IMG/VR virus record: IMGVR_UViG_3300031951_000604
Coordinates: 1 to 35,529 of that record
Direction: 5' to 3' (one strand)
Length of the DNA: 35,529 nucleotides
Source of the DNA: a virus
The notes below the pieces were generated by a model. The model was not told the origin of the DNA. It was given only the letters and a program-made list of their open reading frames with translations, and did not search any database. How positions within the stretch are numbered: position 1 is the stretch's first letter; each line of letters starts with the position of its first letter. Position numbers and translations under genes: made by a program. This document shows, one piece after another, positions 1-8,860 of this stretch.

Positions 1-168
1 TTTACCTGCAAAACTTGTATTCCTTTTGTCGTATTCGGATACACCATCTTTGTTGGTTTTCATAGCAAATGGATTTCTCATACAAGAACCTCCACTTTTG
101 CCATCTTCCCCACCTGCTACATATATATATCCTTCAGGGCATTGTCCGTTTACTGGCTTTACACTCAT
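1..168 (-). CDS. Partial hypothetical protein, C-terminus beyond window edge
   Basis: An open frame starts at ATG 168-166 and runs off the left edge without a stop, giving at least 56 residues (MSVKPVNGQC...). It is Gly/Lys rich with two cysteines and no recognisable domain. It lies about 30 nt downstream of the preceding tail-region gene in the same direction, so it is probably the next gene of the virion operon. The product is not recognised. The frame is short and incomplete, so the call rests on position, start codon and sensible amino-acid composition. Confidence 0.6.
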   Translation of the reverse strand, partial: MSVKPVNGQCPEGYIYVAGGEDGKSGGSCMRNPFAMKTNKDGVSEYDKRNTSFAGK

Positions 169-198
169 ACTACTACTTTATTGTTTGATGAAAAATTG

Positions 199-906
199 TT
201 ATTTGGGGAAAGGTAGTCCACCACCTATACCGCCACCGCCCATCATGTATTGCATCGGGTCTGTGTCTCCTAAATTAAGACTTCCACCGATTTTTGTTGT
301 TTGATTTCCAGCGGGCAGATTAGTTATATTATTACCACTTGCATCTGTAGTTTTCGTACTGCTACTGTTACCTCCCCCCATCTTAGCCAACCCTGCCATA
401 ATACCCTGCGTTCCTGCTGCTATGTTCTTTTCAGACCTTAAACTCATTGCGTCAGCCGCTCTTGTCTGTAAACGCAATCTCCTGTCCGCAACATTTTCAA
501 GTGCTTGGTTGAACATATTTCTATAACTCTGCTCCTGTGCTTGTCCCTGTGCAAGTATATCATTCAACGCCTTACTCTGCATTCTTGATACCTGACCAAA
601 CTGATTGATATTCCCACCACGACTTAATGCACGAATTCCTGCCCCCTGCATTTGTGCTAAATCACGCATCTGATTGCTGATATTCGCACCCGTCATAGCA
701 TTATTCGCCCTACGCTGATACTCCTGCATAGCCGTTACTTGCATTGGATCTTCTTGTCCGGGTTGCATTTTCTTCGCCTTTGCCCGTTGGATATTACCCA
801 AGATAAGTTGAGCACCACCAACTGCGGTTGGCAATAGTGAACCACTACCATCTGATTTACCTGCAATCATCGGTAACATTTTCATTAATAACGCTGGTGC
901 TGGCAT
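199..906 (-). CDS. Putative internal virion/ejection-type protein, Ala/Gln/Met-rich
   Basis: The 235-residue protein has a hydrophobic, Ala/Gly-rich N-terminus, a long Gln-, Ala- and Met-rich central part (about residues 50-150) predicted helical, and a Gly-rich C-terminus with an MMGGGGIGGG segment. This composition and the position right after the large tail protein fit an internal or ejected virion protein of short-tailed phages, but no diagnostic motif is visible. The start at 906 is well supported: AAGGAGG lies 5 nt before the ATG, an unusually strong Shine-Dalgarno for a Bacteroidetes phage. A TAATTTTG -7 box lies just upstream, so it may have its own promoter. Function is inferred from context only. 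Confidence 0.75.
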   Translation of the reverse strand: MPAPALLMKMLPMIAGKSDGSGSLLPTAVGGAQLILGNIQRAKAKKMQPGQEDPMQVTAMQEYQRRANNAMTGANISNQMRDLAQMQGAGIRALSRGGNINQFGQVSRMQSKALNDILAQGQAQEQSYRNMFNQALENVADRRLRLQTRAADAMSLRSEKNIAAGTQGIMAGLAKMGGGNSSSTKTTDASGNNITNLPAGNQTTKIGGSLNLGDTDPMQYMMGGGGIGGGLPFPK

Positions 907-930
907 AATTTCCTCCTTATTTTATTTGTC

Positions 931-961
931 CAAAATTACACATTAAACCAAAGGTTTCCAA
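931..961 (-). promoter_or_regulatory. Bacteroidetes-type promoter for the 235-aa gene
   Basis: On the minus strand TTG (961-959) is followed after exactly 20 nt by TAATTTTG (938-931), matching the Bacteroidetes -33/-7 consensus. It overlaps the 3' end of the 1548-aa gene and lies about 25 nt before the start at 906. The -33 element is only TTG, not TTTG. Confidence 0.5.
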
Positions 962-3900
962 TAAATTCCCGAACTCACTATCTTGAAATCCCCTGTTCCT
1001 TGGAATATTATTTCATAAACAATGGAAGTTCCCTGCATGCGATTGTCATTCCCAACAACCGTTTTTCTGCCTATGTACTGCTCCCATCCTGAACCATAAT
1101 CACGAAGATTGGCTTGTAATACACTCGTTTGAACACTGCCTGTTAAGTATTGTTGCAGGTTGTCATAGAAATTAACCCTTAAAGGAACTTGGTTTGAAAC
1201 TACCCTTACGCCCTGAAATTCTTTTGCAAGTATCTGATTCTTGGCACTTGACTGAATTACCCTTGCTTGAATTGGATTGTCGTTAATTTGGTCTCCCGTA
1301 TCTAAGACAAAAGTAACTGCCTCACCACCATCTGCCCATCTACCCATTCCGTAAGTCTGATTGTCAAAACTTAGATATTGGTCATATCTATGTGAGTAAG
1401 TTCCATTCCACGCTTTGTTTTTTCTACTGAAAATAAACAAGTTGTCTATTGGTTCTTCAGAAGCATTACCTGCCTGAATCTGAACCCAATACTCCCCATA
1501 CTTGACATCATAAAGACTTGTAAGCCAAGTTTCATATCCAAGTGTAGTTTGTTTTAGGAATGGATTGATTCTTGCAAAGTAAGAAAACTCCCTTGCAATA
1601 TCCGTAAGTTGGTTATCTTCAAGCAGATATGCACTTGTTCTATTGATAAAATACAAGGCATTATTGTACTCTGCCCTTGACCGCCAAGCCTCATCATTCA
1701 TTCCGATTTCCTTGCTTATCCAATACTGACCACTAATTACATTGTTTTCAGTAGTCAATCCCATGGCAATTTGCTCGGAGGTTGCATCACGAATAAGCAC
1801 ATCCTCTGTAATTAAAAGACAAACACCTCTATCGGTAACAGCATAAAGGTTATTCCCTTTATTACCACCCAAGGCACTCCAAGCATACTTTATCTCACCT
1901 GATTGGTCCTCAATGTCATAAATATTTGCCGGACTAAAAGTTCTTATGCCCGGGCTATCAACCCTTGCAATATCCCTTCTTTCGCTATATGCAACCCTTG
2001 AACAAAACTCAGTAAGTTCTCGGTATCCAGTAGTAGGTTTGGTTGTCCAAATAACCACATTTTGGAAGTGCATATAGTCAATATTGTACTGAGGTTGGTA
2101 TCTATAACCACCATATCTCCAATAAAGCCACTCGCTTGGGTAATCTGACTTGTATGTATCGTAAACAATACCTGAACCACCACAGAAGTTATCGTTTTCA
2201 ACATCTGTTTTCCACTCATTAGGACGCATAATGTAGTTTGTGGCAGGGAAGAATTTCCCCATTTGGTATTGTGGAGGGTCTAATTTAGCAACCTCGTGGA
2301 AGTATGCTACATGAACCCTGCTTTCTACATTGAAAAGTGCAATCATTTGACGCACCCAATCACTTTTTACCTTACTACAATCCTGAATTTTGTTTATTCC
2401 ACCCTTTGCATCCTGTGTAATAAACATTCTTGGGTTTATTTGAACCTCATAGTAAGGCAACCCAAGATTCATAGGAAGTGGAGAACTTGTGCCTGTATTG
2501 TTAGGATTGCCACCGCCATTAGGAACTTGTCTATCAACAAAGCAACCTACATCATCTCCTGTATAAGCATCTCCACCATAAGCACGAATAGGCACTTCAT
2601 TATCGTACTTAATGTAGATTTTGCTATCGGTTTGTGGGGTAATTGGAGTTGAACCTGCCGTAAACACAATTACAAAAGTCCTTGGAGAGGTAAATAAAAC
2701 TCTGTAAAAACCTGAAATAGTTACTCCATCTTTGCTACCACCAGGGGTATTTGTTCCTATGGTATAAGGTAAAGATGGAATCATTAAATCAATATTTGCA
2801 TTTGATACATTATCAGCATTCAACCAATATTGAATAGTGCCATTTGGCAACTCAATTTCAAGTATTGAGTTTATTGTGTTTGTATCAATGGATGCAAAAT
2901 TTGTATATGTATTAGCAATATATGGTCTTACATCTTCCCATCTTTCATCCCCTGCAAGTTGGAATGTAGTTGAACCTGCAGAATAAGTACCAATCCAAGA
3001 CCTTAGTTTTTGATATGCACCCGTATCATAGTATGTAGTAATATCACCTTGTGCTACATTCGCCAAGGTATCAACTATATTAATGTTATACCAAGGTTCG
3101 TGAAATGATTTTAAGTCACCACTATCATAAGCATTATCACAAGCATTTAAGCCAACGCTTTGAACACCATAAACATCTATGCTCGTACCAAGCACAAAAT
3201 ACTGATTCCCTCTATCACCTACATACTCAGCACCAACACCGCTTGTATTTGTAGCAGAGTTATTTGCGTTTCTAAACTCGTTAATAACAAAACTCGCTTT
3301 ATTTGTTGATAGAATCGTAGTCCATCCTGAACCCGGGAAACCTGCATTCCTCCACTTTCCAAACTGAATATATCCACCTGTGCTTGTTGGGTCAGGAGTA
3401 AGATTTATTGTAGCATTGTCCTCGTAGAATCTTGGATACAAACACATATCAATAATGTCTTTGCCTCCAAGAAAAGTTCTATTTTCTCCGTGTGGAATTT
3501 CAGAAAACAAACCAACAGGAGAAACTAATTGAGCCTCATATTGCCCACCTGCATTAGCACCTATTTGATTGATAATTGCCTGACTTATTAATCCTGCTCT
3601 TGAAGTACCCTCAAACCCATAAAACCACAATTTGTTTACAGCCTTATATGCAGGGTCGGTATCACCACCCGGATTCGGATAAAGATAGTAGCCACCTATT
3701 CCCTGAAATACAACTCTACCTGCAGGTCTTGTTCTAAGTACCGAAAATGCCTGAATGTTTGTTGGCAATAAACTTGTATCAATACCATTCAATGCCATTC
3801 CTAAGGCAAAGTATTCAGGTGCAAACCCAGCAGGATGATAATCACCAAGGTTAGTACAAGTATTCTCAACACGGGTATTTATTACATAGTCATGTCCTGA

Positions 3901-5589
3901 TACATTAGGGTCTGATTCGCCAATGGGAGTAAGAGGTTGATAACCTATATCACTTGCGTCATATGGTTCAGGTGCTATCCCACACCCACCACAATAACTT
4001 GGCATATTATTAAATCCAAGTGGAGCATCACATGAATCATCTTTATTACCTTCACACGATATATTCTTAAATGAACAGCAATCATCTTTTGTTATTGCAT
4101 TCCTAAGAGTATATGTTTCGTGGCAAGGTGCATCGCTATTTGTAGAATAAACAACAGCAGTAGGCAAAGTAGTAGCACCACTTGCGGTATAACTAAAAGT
4201 TCCTGTCAATGCACTTGCCTCATCCCTGCGTTCAGGCATTTGGTAATTGGTAAAGTTAGGAACTTTCGTAGCAAAAGTTTTGCCCATTAAGTTATTCCAA
4301 AATCCTACCGCAAAACCATACTTCTCCCCACGGAAATAACTCCTGTGATAGGTAGTATTGTAGGCATCATTGTAGCCAACCGTTCCCAATGGAGCCATAA
4401 CAGGAAACATATTGGGTCTTGGACTTGCAGGAGGATATGAAACAAACGAGGGTGTAAAGTCCATAGATTCATACTTGATATTCATCAAATACAATCTATT
4501 CTCAAAGTACCTTATCGTTTTTGCAGCCTTAATCGGGGCAAAAGTAGTTGTGTCCTCTGTATCCGTAATTGGCTCGCCAATCGCACCTATGTCAAGAATA
4601 TATCTTATTGAGTTCTCCCCATCAACTAATTGCAAAGTGCCTATTAATTCCGCACCAGGAGTAAAGCCAACAGGAACGCCTGTGTTGTAACTATACCTCT
4701 TAATCTCAATATAGTCAAAGTTCAAGTCATTTTGAGCCCTGAAATTCAGTACAATTCCATACTTGCTTTGAGTATTTGGAAATGCACCATAAGTCTTTAT
4801 GTATGGATACTGATTACTATCTGCATTGATATTTACAGGAATAGGTATCGTAGGCGTAACATTTGTCCAAGCCGTTCTATCTCCATCCTTGGTTACATAC
4901 CTGAATGAATAAGAATACATACCAACTTTTAACCCTCCTGCACCATAAACCGTTGCACCGGGATAACCAGGATTAGCAGTCAATTCAACAAAAGATAGTA
5001 TATGTGTAGGAATCTGTGTATTGATTTCGTATCTCCTCCTATCAAACTCATTGAAGTATTTTTCAGTACAATTAGGTACGGTACTATTATCAATCATATC
5101 CTGCACATTCAGGATAATTGGGGGAGTTCTATTGTCGGTAATATAAATCTCTCCACCTAAACAAGTATTATTCCAATGGAACTGAACAGGAAAGTCAATG
5201 TCCAAAGGTAGTTGTGGACTTGCTGCACAAATCTGCCCGTTAATTCTTATGAATGGAGCCTCGATTTGGTTCTCATCACACCACAATTCAACTATGTTGT
5301 CCTTAACATACATAGTGCCCAAGCATCTCCACTCTCCATTTGCAAAAGTACCACCATAATAATTTAAGCAACTATTATCCTCACTCACATAAATCTTGTC
5401 CTCCCCATCAATTCTCTGCAAAGCCATTTCATCCTCTTTCAATCCAGTAGGACGCATATTCTCTGCATCAATATAAGCACCACTATCACTTTGTCCAAGG
5501 AACTGCTCCTCTATGCTGTATTGAGCACCCTTGTTAAATGCCTTAACATCTAACTGTGTATTCTGTTGATTGTGTATTGGTAATGGCAT
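943..5589 (-). CDS. Very large tail protein, probable tail nozzle/stabilisation (beta-propeller-like)
   Basis: This 1548-residue protein is the longest in the window. It is rich in Tyr, Asn, Thr and aromatic beta-strand patterns. Its N-terminus describes a 'map of inputs' (QFLGQSDSGAYIDAENMRPTG), and near residues 1250-1330 are strings such as RGVCLLITEDVLI and EAWRSRAEYNNALYFINRTSAYLL, which resemble the repeat blades of crAss-like phage stabilisation/nozzle proteins and P22 gp10-type tail hubs. The last 150 residues look like a beta-rich cap. A Cys-rich insertion (seven or more Cys, nucleotides about 3980-4120) is unusual. It follows the ring/adaptor genes with a 3-nt gap, as expected for a tail component. 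Assignment is by resemblance and synteny, not by a catalytic motif. Confidence 0.8.
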   Translation of the reverse strand: MPLPIHNQQNTQLDVKAFNKGAQYSIEEQFLGQSDSGAYIDAENMRPTGLKEDEMALQRIDGEDKIYVSEDNSCLNYYGGTFANGEWRCLGTMYVKDNIVELWCDENQIEAPFIRINGQICAASPQLPLDIDFPVQFHWNNTCLGGEIYITDNRTPPIILNVQDMIDNSTVPNCTEKYFNEFDRRRYEINTQIPTHILSFVELTANPGYPGATVYGAGGLKVGMYSYSFRYVTKDGDRTAWTNVTPTIPIPVNINADSNQYPYIKTYGAFPNTQSKYGIVLNFRAQNDLNFDYIEIKRYSYNTGVPVGFTPGAELIGTLQLVDGENSIRYILDIGAIGEPITDTEDTTTFAPIKAAKTIRYFENRLYLMNIKYESMDFTPSFVSYPPASPRPNMFPVMAPLGTVGYNDAYNTTYHRSYFRGEKYGFAVGFWNNLMGKTFATKVPNFTNYQMPERRDEASALTGTFSYTASGATTLPTAVVYSTNSDAPCHETYTLRNAITKDDCCSFKNISCEGNKDDSCDAPLGFNNMPSYCGGCGIAPEPYDASDIGYQPLTPIGESDPNVSGHDYVINTRVENTCTNLGDYHPAGFAPEYFALGMALNGIDTSLLPTNIQAFSVLRTRPAGRVVFQGIGGYYLYPNPGGDTDPAYKAVNKLWFYGFEGTSRAGLISQAIINQIGANAGGQYEAQLVSPVGLFSEIPHGENRTFLGGKDIIDMCLYPRFYEDNATINLTPDPTSTGGYIQFGKWRNAGFPGSGWTTILSTNKASFVINEFRNANNSATNTSGVGAEYVGDRGNQYFVLGTSIDVYGVQSVGLNACDNAYDSGDLKSFHEPWYNINIVDTLANVAQGDITTYYDTGAYQKLRSWIGTYSAGSTTFQLAGDERWEDVRPYIANTYTNFASIDTNTINSILEIELPNGTIQYWLNADNVSNANIDLMIPSLPYTIGTNTPGGSKDGVTISGFYRVLFTSPRTFVIVFTAGSTPITPQTDSKIYIKYDNEVPIRAYGGDAYTGDDVGCFVDRQVPNGGGNPNNTGTSSPLPMNLGLPYYEVQINPRMFITQDAKGGINKIQDCSKVKSDWVRQMIALFNVESRVHVAYFHEVAKLDPPQYQMGKFFPATNYIMRPNEWKTDVENDNFCGGSGIVYDTYKSDYPSEWLYWRYGGYRYQPQYNIDYMHFQNVVIWTTKPTTGYRELTEFCSRVAYSERRDIARVDSPGIRTFSPANIYDIEDQSGEIKYAWSALGGNKGNNLYAVTDRGVCLLITEDVLIRDATSEQIAMGLTTENNVISGQYWISKEIGMNDEAWRSRAEYNNALYFINRTSAYLLEDNQLTDIAREFSYFARINPFLKQTTLGYETWLTSLYDVKYGEYWVQIQAGNASEEPIDNLFIFSRKNKAWNGTYSHRYDQYLSFDNQTYGMGRWADGGEAVTFVLDTGDQINDNPIQARVIQSSAKNQILAKEFQGVRVVSNQVPLRVNFYDNLQQYLTGSVQTSVLQANLRDYGSGWEQYIGRKTVVGNDNRMQGTSIVYEIIFQGTGDFKIVSSGIYWKPLV

Positions 5590-5592
5590 CTG

Positions 5593-6357
5593 TTAAAACT
5601 TTGCGGTTTCGTTCCTTAAATTAAACTCATTTCTCTTCCAAGTTCCCATTCTGACAAGAAATACCTTGGCTCTTGCTAAAGCACCATCTCTTGGCGAATC
5701 TAAGTCATTAGTGATTACTTGGTACAATACCCGATACTTCTTATCATCCCGAGCCATAAGTGCCATACAGACCCTCTTAGCGGTCATTAAAGTAATGCAC
5801 TCACGAACTACTCTTGGTATCTCTAACTTATCACCTATCTCTCCACCCATACTATTGTAAACCAACCTCAAATACTTGTACTCCAAACACGGACTACTAA
5901 GCATTATCAACCTATTTTCAATATTGGCAAAGTAAGTAGTATATCCAAGACCATTAATATCGCTTCCAAATCCATCAGCATTGAAGTAGTAATCCTGTGC
6001 CTGATTATCTTTCTTTGCAGCAGTATATCCTGGACCACCTTGGCTATTATTGTAAAGTCTTTTCCAATGAACTACTGCCATTTCTCCACCCGGCTGACAA
6101 CACACACCATTGTGCATATACATCTCACGGATATTGAAACTATCAGAAGGCATATCCAAAGTGAATCTACCTGGCTTAAGTTCAATGTCAATAGTCTTGA
6201 TAGTCATAAACGACTGCAAATTCAAGTCCTCAAAAGCCCTTTGAACACTATTCATATAGTACCCACGGCTTAAACCTCTACTCATATCAGCATCGTCAAG
6301 CATCATACTCACTTCAGATATAATATCGTCAGCGGTAATAACATCACTCCATTCCAT
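5593..6357 (-). CDS. Tail tubular/ring-like connector protein
   Basis: The 254-residue protein begins with a helical segment (DDIISEVSMMLDD...SRGYYMNSVQRAFEDLNLQSF) followed by a beta-rich body with DIELKPGRFTLDMPSDSFNIREMYMHNG. This pattern is that of T7 gp11-like tail tubular or crAss-like ring proteins, which attach beneath the portal. It ends with another helical region (RVVRECITLMTAKRVCMALMARDDKKYRVLYQ). It sits 3 nt from the adaptor-like gene upstream and 3 nt from the large tail gene downstream, clearly one operon. The family assignment is by fold pattern and order; a minor head-tail connector role is the main alternative. Confidence 0.75.
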   Translation of the reverse strand: MEWSDVITADDIISEVSMMLDDADMSRGLSRGYYMNSVQRAFEDLNLQSFMTIKTIDIELKPGRFTLDMPSDSFNIREMYMHNGVCCQPGGEMAVVHWKRLYNNSQGGPGYTAAKKDNQAQDYYFNADGFGSDINGLGYTTYFANIENRLIMLSSPCLEYKYLRLVYNSMGGEIGDKLEIPRVVRECITLMTAKRVCMALMARDDKKYRVLYQVITNDLDSPRDGALARAKVFLVRMGTWKRNEFNLRNETAKF

Positions 6358-6359
6358 AA

Positions 6360-7133
6360 TTAACTACCTCCCTGTAATTGTTGAGTAACCTGTTGTTGAT
6401 ACAACTGCTCTGCACGGCTTATTCCTCCCTCTGTTGTTGTATCCTGTCCATCATTAATATTATCATCAGCAGTAGATAAAACAAACTTACCAAGGCTTAT
6501 TACATTATATTTTAATACTTCAATTAAATGTTCAGGCAAGTCCACCACATCATCTAAGCTCTTTACATCGCTTGCAGTTGTATAGGAATAGCAACCAATC
6601 CTTAAAGTACTGATATTGCTACACTCCATACCCAATAAATATACCCTAACACCATTGCCATCCTCATCCTCTACCAAATAATAGTACGGATTAGCCTCAC
6701 TTGGCTTCTCATACGGATTGGCATACAGCCTTTGAATACCAAAACCAGGTGTAGTTCTCGTAAAATTTACCTGATTGGGACCATAACAGCAGTTTGGATC
6801 TAAATGATTGTAGGTAATAAACTTAATTCCACCATCTCTTGGTAGGTCAAGTATCCTTGCAGGAAGAATAATGTACTTATTCCCCTTAATTACATTGGGG
6901 TTGGTAGAAGAATTACTTACCTGAATAGGAATATTTGAGTAAATACGCAAATAATCTCCACCAATGGAGCCTTGTTCTTTGTATTCTTTGTCTAAGTGCT
7001 GAAATTTCAGCCTATTAGCACTAACGCTGACATGGTAAAGTACCTGTGCTATGGTAAGTTCCCCATCATCAAAGTTTTGTTTTAGGGATTGCCAAATATC
7101 ATAGACAACTTCCCTGTATGTATATCCAGCCAT
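6360..7133 (-). CDS. Head-tail adaptor/ring-like protein
   Basis: The 257-residue protein has an N-terminal helical region (YREVVYDIWQSLKQNFDDGELTIAQVLYHVSVSANRLKFQHLDKEYKE), a beta-rich middle with Asp/Pro/Tyr-containing strands, and a Gln-rich C-terminus. Size, neighbours and the helix-then-beta design fit adaptor or ring proteins of short-tailed Bacteroidetes phages. The start at 7133 is preceded only 4 nt upstream by a TAACTTTG -7 box, so a transcript from it would be leaderless or nearly so. It is the first gene after the terminator of the signal-peptide gene and begins the tail block. Exact role is inferred. Confidence 0.75.
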   Translation of the reverse strand: MAGYTYREVVYDIWQSLKQNFDDGELTIAQVLYHVSVSANRLKFQHLDKEYKEQGSIGGDYLRIYSNIPIQVSNSSTNPNVIKGNKYIILPARILDLPRDGGIKFITYNHLDPNCCYGPNQVNFTRTTPGFGIQRLYANPYEKPSEANPYYYLVEDEDGNGVRVYLLGMECSNISTLRIGCYSYTTASDVKSLDDVVDLPEHLIEVLKYNVISLGKFVLSTADDNINDGQDTTTEGGISRAEQLYQQQVTQQLQGGS

Positions 7134-7137
7134 ACCC

Positions 7138-7170
7138 CAAAGTTACGAAAATGTATAGAAAAAAGGACAA
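7138..7170 (-). promoter_or_regulatory. Bacteroidetes-type promoter for the tail block, near-leaderless
   Basis: TAACTTTG (7145-7138, minus strand) is a full -7 match. A TTG (7170-7168) lies 22 nt upstream, within the usual spacing range but weaker than TTTG. The box is 4 nt from the ATG at 7133 and abuts the upstream terminator. Confidence 0.5.
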
Positions 7171-7171
7171 T

Positions 7172-7203
7172 AAAAAAAACCCGAGGTCATCACTCTCGGG
7201 TTT
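7172..7203 (-). terminator. Rho-independent terminator after the signal-peptide gene
   Basis: Arms 7177-7185 and 7195-7203 (AAACCCGAG / CTCGGGTTT) form a 9-bp stem with a 9-nt loop. On the minus strand this is followed by eight T (7179-7172). It lies 29 nt past the stop of the 150-aa gene. Confidence 0.9.
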
Positions 7204-7231
7204 CTGTCAAATGACAACGCAAAAACTTATA

Positions 7232-7684
7232 TTAAAATGTTCTAAAACCGCCAACTGCCCTTTTAACACGGAATGCAGCAGTGTCAGTATCGTAGTAAAA
7301 ATAACCAACTATGGAAGTATCGCTTGAAATCAATTCAGCTTTTGTGTATGCTCCCAAATAATTGCTGTTTTCACCACTAATATCCTGATTGATTATATTA
7401 CGAGCCTGAACCCAAGTTCTTCCATTAATAGAATCACTTGAAGCACCATACGCCAAAGTCAGTTGCGTAGTACCATTGTTTGAAAAACGCAGGTAACGAA
7501 CAGAAGTGATTGTAACAGTGTCCACAGAAGTGCCAATAACAGCCAATGCTTTGACAACATTGTTAGACCGCCTTACAACAATATTCCCATTTGCAAAGGA
7601 ATAAGTCAGGTTTTGAGCCTTTACGCTTGGCTCACAAGCAACTGCAAAAAGCAGTACAGACAGAAAGAAGAAAAGTTTTTTCAT
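7232..7684 (-). CDS. Exported protein or lipoprotein with N-terminal signal, moron-like
   Basis: The 150-residue protein starts with a clear signal sequence (MKKLFFFLSVLLFAVAC), with a cysteine at residue 17 in a poor lipobox (AVAC) and an alternative signal peptidase I site near VKAQ. The mature part is a small Thr/Ser/Val-rich beta protein without cysteine. An exported protein is out of place among virion genes. It has its own -7 box upstream and its own strong terminator downstream, the layout of a phage moron: an independently expressed cargo gene, often acting on the host envelope or on superinfection. No homologue is recognised and the function is unknown. Confidence 0.8.
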   Translation of the reverse strand: MKKLFFFLSVLLFAVACEPSVKAQNLTYSFANGNIVVRRSNNVVKALAVIGTSVDTVTITSVRYLRFSNNGTTQLTLAYGASSDSINGRTWVQARNIINQDISGENSNYLGAYTKAELISSDTSIVGYFYYDTDTAAFRVKRAVGGFRTF

Positions 7685-7716
7685 TGTTTGAAATATAAAT
7701 TAAGTTGAACTGAATA

Positions 7717-7724
7717 CAAATATA
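7717..7724 (-). promoter_or_regulatory. -7 box (TATATTTG) before the signal-peptide gene
   Basis: TATATTTG on the minus strand matches TAnnTTTG and would give a leader of about 25-30 nt. I see no TTTG or TTG at 19-23 nt upstream, so this is a half-promoter at best. Confidence 0.35.
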
Positions 7725-7731
7725 CGGAGTT

Positions 7732-8121
7732 TTATTTACGCTTAGTTTTATTGGCTCTATACTCTGCCATAGCAATTTTTTTTTCAGAACCTTTTTTCCA
7801 AGAACCTGCTGCAAGTTTTTCGGCTTTTCGTCTTGAATTAACATTAATAAGTTCATTTCTTTGCTTGGCTTGTTGTGGCGTTTGTTCAATCCAATCCTTT
7901 GGACTTCTTGACATTTCCTTTCCAGGTTTTGGTGATATTGTTGGGAAGACTGCAAAATTGCCTCTTTTTTTAGAAGGGTCACCAACCCAACTCATTTTAT
8001 GAGATGCTTTTTGACCAGAATCAGTTATCATATACATTTCACTTCCTGATTTTGTCTTTCTCATATTGGCTATTGCTTTCTTTTTAGAGCCAAATGGATT
8101 GGTATTATTATTTTTTGCCAT
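7732..8121 (-). CDS. Small very basic protein (virion-associated candidate)
   Basis: The 129-residue protein is Lys/Arg-rich throughout (GSKKKAIANMRKTKSG..., ...SWKKGSEKKIAMAEYRANKTKRK). It has no Cys and no signal sequence. It is the last of four consecutive small basic genes between the adaptor and signal-peptide genes. Proteins of this kind may bind packaged DNA or act as minor capsid components, but no specific domain is recognised. The frame overlapping it at 7632-7985 has no sensible neighbours and was discarded. Confidence 0.7.
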   Translation of the reverse strand: MAKNNNTNPFGSKKKAIANMRKTKSGSEMYMITDSGQKASHKMSWVGDPSKKRGNFAVFPTISPKPGKEMSRSPKDWIEQTPQQAKQRNELINVNSRRKAEKLAAGSWKKGSEKKIAMAEYRANKTKRK

Positions 8122-8151
8122 AAAATGTTATTGATTATTGGTTAATTTCTA

Positions 8152-8439
8152 TCACCATTTGACCCTCGAACTCCAAAAGGCCGCACTCATTTTGCCCTTT
8201 GCAATATTCTTAGCGTGTCTTGCCTTGAAACTTTCACGCCTTTTTCTGTCTGCCGGACTTTCACCTTTTCTCTTAGGACTGCCACTTACCCCCTGCTGTC
8301 CAAAACGAATAGTCTTAGTCTTATCACCCTCCTTTGCCACAACTACATGGCTTTTGGTAGGATGGCTTGGAGTTCTTTTCGGCTTATTAAAACCGCTCAC
8401 CCCAACTCTTTTCAGAATTGCAGAATTATTTGATTTCAT
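8152..8439 (-). CDS. Small very basic protein (virion-associated candidate)
   Basis: The 95-residue protein is strongly basic, with SPKRKGESPADRKRRESFKARHAKNIAKGKMSAAFWSSRVKW in its second half. 'KMSAAFWSSRVKW' and the 'GSPKRKG' linker look like short DNA- or RNA-binding tails. Its ATG overlaps the stop of the 80-aa gene upstream as ATGA, so the two are translationally coupled. The opposite-strand frames at 8138-8494 and 8215-8433 are shadows. The function is unknown. Confidence 0.7.
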   Translation of the reverse strand: MKSNNSAILKRVGVSGFNKPKRTPSHPTKSHVVVAKEGDKTKTIRFGQQGVSGSPKRKGESPADRKRRESFKARHAKNIAKGKMSAAFWSSRVKW

Positions 8440-8678
8440 CGCTTTTTCCCTTTATGAAGTCCGTGACTTGCAAACTGCTTTCCCATTGCAGTAGCCTGTC
8501 TTTTTTTGGCATTGGCACTCGCTAACTTACTCCTGCCTGAAGCAGTAGATTTCAATTTGCTAATAGTGGCACTTGGAGCATAAACTTCCCCTGTTTCCTT
8601 AGATGGCTTTCCACTCGGAGTTCTCCACTCCTGCTTTGTCCACCTTGCTAAACTCTTTTGTGTCGCTTTCTTTGCCAT
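8436..8678 (-). CDS. Small very basic protein (virion-associated candidate)
   Basis: The 80-residue protein is rich in Lys, Ser and Ala (MAKKATQKSLARWTKQEW..., ...MGKQFASHGLHKGKKR). It starts 1 nt after the stop of the DUF5872-like gene and overlaps the next gene by the 4-nt ATGA. It has the same composition as its neighbours and may have arisen with them by duplication and divergence, but no clear sequence identity is seen. The function is unknown. Confidence 0.7.
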   Translation of the reverse strand: MAKKATQKSLARWTKQEWRTPSGKPSKETGEVYAPSATISKLKSTASGRSKLASANAKKRQATAMGKQFASHGLHKGKKR

Positions 8679-8679
8679 A

Positions 8680-8859
8680 TTAACCTTTATATCCTCCCCC
8701 CTTAGATTTGTATTGCTTGGCTAACATCTGGGCCTTTCTTGCTGACCACTGCCCCGGATTACCACCCTTGCTTCCTGCCTTTATGCTTTCAAACAAAGAT
8801 TTACGCATTCCCGGCTTCGTGTAATTACCCGCTTTATTGACGCTTGATTTCTTTGGCAT
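8680..8859 (-). CDS. DUF5872-like small basic protein
   Basis: The 59-residue protein from ATG 8859 ends in KAGSKGGNPGQWSARKAQMLAKQYKSKGGGYKG, which matches the conserved pattern I recall for DUF5872 (AGxKGGxxGQWSARKAQLLxxxYxxxGGGY), a family of unknown function found in phages and bacteria. A longer frame could start at TTG 8868, but the ATG is preferred: it begins 2 nt after the stop of the upstream gene. Its place in the virion operon suggests a minor structural or DNA-binding role. Confidence 0.8.
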   Translation of the reverse strand: MPKKSSVNKAGNYTKPGMRKSLFESIKAGSKGGNPGQWSARKAQMLAKQYKSKGGGYKG

Positions 8860-8860
8860 A

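Noticed and set aside
7632-7985. 117-codon minus-strand frame between the signal-peptide and basic genes
   Set aside because: It overlaps two better-supported genes, including the signal peptide, and the internal -7 box and stop codons fit the other frames.
8164-8185. TTCGA-containing stretch at 8.2 kb as another T arm
   Set aside because: It lies in the coding end of the 95-aa gene and its flanks do not pair.
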